64,000 nt of DNA from Pseudomonas sp. Irchel 3E20 (GTDB taxonomy: Bacteria; Pseudomonadota; Gammaproteobacteria; Pseudomonadales; Pseudomonadaceae): positions 186,001 through 250,000 of the forward strand of contig NZ_FYEE01000001.1 of NCBI RefSeq assembly GCF_900187645.1, given 5' to 3'. Position numbers and translations under genes: made by a program. The notes below the pieces were generated by a model. It was not told the origin of the DNA. It saw only the letters and a list, made by a program, of their open reading frames with translations, and did not search any database. Positions 60,010 through 64,000 of this stretch are shown here, piece after piece (within the stretch, counting starts at the first letter, position 1; every line of letters begins with the position of its first letter).

Positions 60010-61593
60010 ATGAAGATCAATTTGCCGGTGACCGGGCGCAATGTGGACTTTGCCCCGGACGCGAACATCCTTTCGACCACCGATCTCAAAGGCGCGATCA
60101 CCTACGCCAACAAGGACTTCATCGACATCAGCGGCTATGGCCGGGAAGAGTTGCTGGGCTCGCCGCACAACCTGCTGCGCCACCCCGACATGCCGCCCGA
60201 GGCGTTCGAGCACCTGTGGGCCACGCTCAAGGGCGGCAACTCGTGGATGGGCATGGTGAAAAACCGCTGCAAAAACGGCGACCACTATTGGGTCAGCGCC
60301 TACGTCACCCCGGTGACCCGCAACGGCCAGGCCGTGGAATACCAGTCCATCCGCACCAAGCCCTCAGCCCACCAGATCGAGCGCGCAGAGCGGGCTTACA
60401 CGCGCATGCGCAACCCGCGTTCCTCCTTGCGCCAGTTGACCCCGGTGTTGGGCCTCAAGACCCAATTGTGGTTGATGCTGGCCGCGCTGATGACCCTGGT
60501 GCTGGGCGCCGGCACCTGGCTGGCGGCGTTCTCGCCGTGGCTGGCGTTGCTGGCGTTGGGCGCGGGCATGGCCCTGGGCGGCGTGGGCATGCACCTGCTG
60601 CTGCGTCCTCTGGACCGCATCACCCAGCGCGCCCGCCGCATTGGCGACAACCCGCTGAGCCAGCGCATCTATGCCGGGCGCAGCGATGAACTGGGGCAGA
60701 TCGAATTCGCCTTCCAGATGCTCGAAGCCCAGGTCGGCGCGGTGGTCGGGCGTATCGGCGACGCCTCGCAGCGCCTGGCTGGGCACGCCGCGGAGCTGGT
60801 GGAACACCTGCAAAGCAGCCACACCAGCACCCTGGCCCAACAGGCCGAAACCGACCAGGTCGCCGCCGCCATCCACGAAATGGCCGCCAGCGTGGCGCAA
60901 GTCGCCGGCCACGCCCAACGCGCCTCCCAGGCCGCCGACCAGGCGGGCAGCGAAACCCTTGAAGGCCATCACCTGGTGGGCGAAAGCCGCAGCGCCGTGC
61001 TGTTGCTGGCCACCGAACTGGCCAACGCCACCGAAGTGATCCACCAACTGGAAAGCCACAGCACCGAGATTTCCGGCGTGCTGGAAGTGATCCGCAGCAT
61101 CGCCGAGCAAACCAACCTGCTGGCCCTCAACGCCGCCATCGAGGCCGCCCGCGCCGGGGAACAGGGCCGCGGCTTCGCCGTGGTCGCCGACGAAGTGCGC
61201 GGCCTCGCCCAGCGCACCCAGCAATCGACTAACGAAATCCAACGCATGATTAGCACCTTGCAAACCGGTGCCCGCGATGCAGTGGTAGTGATGCAGCAAA
61301 GCAGCCAACACGTGGAAAACAGCGTCGACCAAGCCCAACGCGCGGCGACGGCGTTGGACGGCATCAGCCGCCGGGTCAAACAGATCACCGAAATGAGCGT
61401 GCAAATCGCCTCGGCGGTGGAAGAACAAAGCGCGGTCAGCGAAGACATCAACCGCAACATCATCAGCATCCGCAGCGCCTGCGAAGTCACCGTCACCGCC
61501 GGCCAGCAAAGCCACGTCAACTCCGGCGACGTGGCAGGCCTGGCCGGGGACCTGCGCATGCTGGCGCAGGAGTTTTGGCATAAGCGCCACTGA
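60010..61593 (+). CDS. aer: Aerotaxis receptor Aer (PAS-HAMP-MCP)
   Basis: 527 residues. The PAS domain (10-115) keeps the FAD-contact residues of E. coli Aer at the same numbers: Arg57, His58, Asp60 (RHPDMP) and Trp70. Membrane hairpin at about 158-200, HAMP, then a methyl-accepting signalling domain with the hairpin tip EQTNLLALNAAIEAARAGEQ (shown in part) and GFAVVADEVRGLAQRT. It senses redox state and signals CheA/CheW in energy taxis. Start ATG at 60010; an in-frame start at 59947 lies inside the promoter. Confidence 0.93.
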   Translation: MKINLPVTGRNVDFAPDANILSTTDLKGAITYANKDFIDISGYGREELLGSPHNLLRHPDMPPEAFEHLWATLKGGNSWMGMVKNRCKNGDHYWVSAYVTPVTRNGQAVEYQSIRTKPSAHQIERAERAYTRMRNPRSSLRQLTPVLGLKTQLWLMLAALMTLVLGAGTWLAAFSPWLALLALGAGMALGGVGMHLLLRPLDRITQRARRIGDNPLSQRIYAGRSDELGQIEFAFQMLEAQVGAVVGRIGDASQRLAGHAAELVEHLQSSHTSTLAQQAETDQVAAAIHEMAASVAQVAGHAQRASQAADQAGSETLEGHHLVGESRSAVLLLATELANATEVIHQLESHSTEISGVLEVIRSIAEQTNLLALNAAIEAARAGEQGRGFAVVADEVRGLAQRTQQSTNEIQRMISTLQTGARDAVVVMQQSSQHVENSVDQAQRAATALDGISRRVKQITEMSVQIASAVEEQSAVSEDINRNIISIRSACEVTVTAGQQSHVNSGDVAGLAGDLRMLAQEFWHKRH

Positions 61594-61607
61594 GGCGCGC
61601 GCTGCCG

Positions 61608-62351
61608 TTACGCCGCGCGCAGGGAAATAAACGCGTAGTTGAGCGGGGTTTCCCGGGTGACTTGGGCGCCGGTGGCTTGGACTTGCGCGGCGATGTCTTC
61701 GCCCGAAACGTGGAATTGCCAGGGCTGGGCGGTGGTCGCGGCGATGCGTTCTGGGGCCATGGCGTTGGCGAAGGCGGCCATGTCGGGCAGGTAGGCGGTG
61801 AAACCGTCGCCCTTGAGGGCGGTGGTGTGGATGCCCAGTTGCTGGCAGATGGCTTGTTTGCTGTGGATATCGTCGCGGTCGGCCTGGCGTGAACGTTGGA
61901 TCAGGGCGGCCAGTTCCGGGTCTTGCAGTTCGCCGCCGAGGATCAGTTGCGGGCCTTGTTCCCAGGCTTCGCTGGGGCAGTCTTTGGCGCTGGGCGCCAG
62001 GGCGATGTGCGGGTTGATTTCCATCGGGTAGATACGGCACACCAGCGGTCGGCGCTGGTAAATGCGGCATAGCTTGTCTTCGTCCAGGTTGCGGCACGGG
62101 CCGACATTGAACGCGGCGAAGGTGATGGCGACAAAGGCCTCGGTGGCGCCGCTGGGTACCTGACAGGAGCGGCGCTGGGCGTGTTCGCGTTGTTGCGCCA
62201 CCAGGCCCAGGCCGGTGCCGAGAAAACCTTCGACCAGAACGATGATGCTGCCACCATCGGCTGCCCATTGGCGGGCTTCGTCCAGGGTCAGGGGGACGTG
62301 GTGGTCGGTGCAGCATTTGCCGCAGCCGACGCAGGAAAACTGAGTGTTCAT
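61608..62351 (-). CDS. YkgJ-type Fe-S/zinc cysteine cluster protein
   Basis: 247 residues with the CxxCxxCC cluster CVGCGKCC at residues 7-14, then a second cysteine group CQVPSG, NVGPCRNL, DKLCRIYQRRPLVCRIYPM, as in the YkgJ/UPF0153 family that probably binds metal. The C-terminal half (from about 150) is less conserved. It is convergent with aer with 14 bases between stops. Function is not established for the family. Confidence 0.85.
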   Translation of the reverse strand: MNTQFSCVGCGKCCTDHHVPLTLDEARQWAADGGSIIVLVEGFLGTGLGLVAQQREHAQRRSCQVPSGATEAFVAITFAAFNVGPCRNLDEDKLCRIYQRRPLVCRIYPMEINPHIALAPSAKDCPSEAWEQGPQLILGGELQDPELAALIQRSRQADRDDIHSKQAICQQLGIHTTALKGDGFTAYLPDMAAFANAMAPERIAATTAQPWQFHVSGEDIAAQVQATGAQVTRETPLNYAFISLRAA

Positions 62352-62443
62352 GACTGGCTTGGGTGCCTCTCGGAAAGCAGCGCCGTGACGGGATTATGTC
62401 GCCGTCACAGCAGAGCGAGTGGCTCAAGCAAGGAGTACGCCAG

Positions 62444-62761
62444 TCACTGCGCCTTGCGGATCGAATCCCATTCGGTGACATAGGCTGTCTTACTTTTTTT
62501 GTGATAGAGGCACAGTTCGCTGCCTTTGCGCCCCTTCATATGCTTCTGCGGATACTGGCCTTGCAATAGCAACGCGGTGTAGCCGACCCGGTCGTCGAAC
62601 TGCGCGGGCGCGCCGACGGGGCTGGTTTTAATCAGGCCGCTGGCCTTGGTACAGGCACTGAGCACGGCTTTGTCGTGGGCGGCCCAGGCGTCGGGGCTGG
62701 CGGCGTGGGCCTGGAAGGTGAACGCCACAAGGGCGAGCAGAGGCAGGGTGCGGATGTTCAT
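62444..62761 (-). CDS. Small secreted protein of unknown function
   Basis: 105 residues. Signal peptide MNIRTLPLLALVAFTFQAHA, cleavage after AHA. The mature part has two cysteines (SACTKA and SELCLYHKK), possibly a disulfide, and a conserved-looking centre (FDDRVGYTALLLQGQYPQK) ending in charged residues. It begins 682 bases... in genomic order it lies between the YkgJ-type gene and the acetyltransferase gene on the same strand. It has its own ribosome site AAGGAG 10 bases upstream. I do not recognise a family with confidence. Confidence 0.7.
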   Translation of the reverse strand: MNIRTLPLLALVAFTFQAHAASPDAWAAHDKAVLSACTKASGLIKTSPVGAPAQFDDRVGYTALLLQGQYPQKHMKGRKGSELCLYHKKSKTAYVTEWDSIRKAQ

Positions 62762-62878
62762 GGCGCGGGGCTCCTTGGCAAAAAAAACGAGTATGCCTCA
62801 ACGGCATTTTGTAGAAAGCGGGCTCGCCCGCGCAGGGGGGAAGCAGATTTTTACGGCCGCTACGCGCCCGCTTGCTAC

Positions 62879-63403
62879 CTACAGCCGTACCGGGGTGGGG
62901 CTGGGTACGGGGGCCATGCCGGCCCGTTGGTACAGGCGCCGGGCGGGGTGGTTGTGGCTCAGCACCTGGAGGTCCAGGCAGGCTTCGCGGCGTTGCTGCA
63001 AGACCTCGAAGGCGTGCAGCAGCAGGGCGTGCCCCAGGCCTTGGCGGCGGGCGCGGGGGTGCACGGCGAGGTCTTTGAGGTAGGCGCTGGTCCAGCAGTG
63101 GGCCACGCCGACTACACCGTGGCCGTCGCAGGCGATAAAACACAGTTGCGGGTCATATTCGGCGTCGGTGGCAAAGCGTGCCTGCCAGGTGGTGAGGTCG
63201 GGCATCGGCTCGCTGTCGCCCTGGTGGCTGAGGCGCAGCAGTGCGTGTACAGCGCCGGCCAGTTCCGGGCAGTAGGTGCGCAGGTGCACGCCCACCGGCC
63301 ACTGCGGCGCCGGCAGCGGCCCGCGCAGGTCGCGGCGCAGCAGCAGGGCGGGCAGGCTCAGTAGCCTTGTTGGGCCACGGTTTTCGCGGCGGTAATCAGG
63401 CAT
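62879..63403 (-). CDS. GNAT family N-acetyltransferase
   Basis: Up to 174 residues. The acetyl-CoA motif is intact: YLKDLAVHPRARRQGLGHAL, then LDLQVLSHNHPARRLYQRAG. The recipient of the acetyl group is unknown. The start is uncertain: the only ATG (63403) overlaps the cheV end by 46 bases; the first residues most like a typical GNAT start follow a CTG at about 63361, next to AAGG. The latter would mean a rare start codon. Translational coupling to cheV is likely in either case. Confidence 0.8.
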   Translation of the reverse strand: MPDYRRENRGPTRLLSLPALLLRRDLRGPLPAPQWPVGVHLRTYCPELAGAVHALLRLSHQGDSEPMPDLTTWQARFATDAEYDPQLCFIACDGHGVVGVAHCWTSAYLKDLAVHPRARRQGLGHALLLHAFEVLQQRREACLDLQVLSHNHPARRLYQRAGMAPVPSPTPVRL

Positions 63404-64000
63404 TGGGTCAGTTCGGGCGAAGAGAACTTGGTCAGCACCGCATTGGCCCCGGCCACCCGGGCCTTTTCGCTGTTCATCGCGCTATCGAGGGAGGTGTGCA
63501 GCAGCACATAGAGGTGGGCGAAGTCCGGGGTTTCACGCAGGGTGCGGGTGAAGGCGTAGCCGTCCATTTCCGACATTTCGATGTCGGAGACGATCAGGTT
63601 GATCTGCTCGGCCGTGCCTTGCAGTTCCAGCAGGCAGTCGATGGCCTCTTTGGCGCTGCGGGCGGTGTGGCATTGCAGGCCGAGGTTGCGCAAGGTATGC
63701 ACCGACTGTTGCAGCGCTACCTGGCTGTCGTCCACCACCAGGATGCGCGCGTTGCCCAGCACTTCGGCGTCTTCCATGCTCAGCTCGGTAGGGGCCATTT
63801 CGATCTGGGCCGGGGCGATGCTGTGGATAACTTTTTCGATGTCCAGCACCTGCACCAGGTTGCCGTCCACCTGGGTCACCCCGGTGATGTACGAGCGCAC
63901 GCCGCCGGCGCCATAGGGCGGCGGGCGGATGTCGGTGGTCAGGCAATGCACGATCTTGCTCACGGCCTGTACATGCAGGCCTTGTTTGGAGCGGCTGATG
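63358..64000 (-). CDS. cheV: Chemotaxis protein CheV (3' part, cut by window edge)
   Basis: Reading leftward from the right edge: the end of a CheW-like domain (ISRSKQGLHVQAVSKIVHCL, GVRSYITGVTQVDGNLVQVL), then a receiver domain with the acidic pair VVDDSQ and the phospho-acceptor Asp in LIVSDIEMSEMDGYA, plus Lys in LTKFSS. CheV couples receptors to CheA and is adjusted by phosphorylation. The N-terminal part is outside the window. The nearby aer supports a chemotaxis role. Confidence 0.93.
   Translation of the reverse strand, partial: ISRSKQGLHVQAVSKIVHCLTTDIRPPPYGAGGVRSYITGVTQVDGNLVQVLDIEKVIHSIAPAQIEMAPTELSMEDAEVLGNARILVVDDSQVALQQSVHTLRNLGLQCHTARSAKEAIDCLLELQGTAEQINLIVSDIEMSEMDGYAFTRTLRETPDFAHLYVLLHTSLDSAMNSEKARVAGANAVLTKFSSPELTQCLITAAKTVAQQGY

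Noticed and set aside
60364..62481. 705-codon minus-strand frame opposite aer
   Set aside because: It runs through the antisense of the MCP domain and the YkgJ-type gene in another frame; no coherent protein.
62818..62831. GCGGGC-TC-GCCCGC hairpin as a terminator of the GNAT gene
   Set aside because: Only a weak interrupted T-run follows on the minus strand; it may be a REP remnant, too short to call.

Overview
This window reads as a chromosomal segment of a fluorescent Pseudomonas (P. fluorescens group). The basis is high GC, the gene order yhcB-hydrolase-trpS-zapE / rplM-rpsI / petABC / sspAB / dolP-gmhA-yraN-lpoA / rsmI-rnpB / mraZ-to-lpxC (the order I know from Pseudomonas), a class A RNase P RNA of pseudomonad type, and REP-like GTGGGAGC elements. 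I see no tRNA, rRNA, insertion sequence, prophage or CRISPR array.

Layout. (a) 1-10245 is accessory metabolism: an AraC regulator (cut by the left edge) divergent from an MFS transporter, then an acyl-CoA synthetase, a DUF1302 outer-membrane protein, a DUF1329 periplasmic protein and a large MalT-type LuxR regulator, which together look like a module for a lipid-like substrate at the outer membrane. (b) 10250-12032 is a lower-GC pair, an O-antigen-ligase-like membrane protein and a hexapeptide acyltransferase, probably transferred surface-polysaccharide genes. (c) 12309-21081 holds a metallo-beta-lactamase-fold hydrolase, an OmpA-type lipoprotein, YhcB, a hydrolase, TrpS with an extra C-terminal domain, ZapE, a GlxA-type regulator divergent from an LCAD-type acyl-CoA dehydrogenase, and a Tas-type aldo/keto reductase. 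(d) 21328-31240 is conserved core: L13/S9, the cytochrome bc1 complex, SspA/SspB, the envelope group dolP-gmhA-yraN-lpoA, rsmI and rnpB. (e) 31445-49377 is the complete division and cell wall (dcw) cluster from mraZ to lpxC, almost every gene overlapping the next, headed by a promoter with three 10-bp-phased MraZ-type repeats. (f) 49450-64000 is regulatory, transport and sensory: a GGDEF cyclase, an OprD-family porin, a small secreted protein, an RND pump operon with its own two-component system, an Aer-type aerotaxis receptor, a YkgJ-type cysteine cluster protein, two small unknown proteins, a GNAT acetyltransferase and CheV (cut by the right edge).

How the genes work together. The dcw cluster makes lipid II (MurC, MurD, MurE, MurF, MraY, MurG, Ddl), exports or polymerises it at the septum (FtsW, FtsI, FtsL, FtsQ), builds the Z ring (FtsA, FtsZ) and makes the first committed step of lipid A (LpxC). 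LpoA, DolP, GmhA, ZapE and YhcB, encoded nearby, serve the same envelope and division work. No single locus is convincingly a new defence or mobile system. The most unusual items are regulatory inverted repeats at the rplM, petA and lpxC promoters, the very long petC-sspA hairpin, a DiaA-like protein that keeps the GmhA catalytic residues, the TrpS C-terminal extension, and the DUF1302/DUF1329 lipid module.
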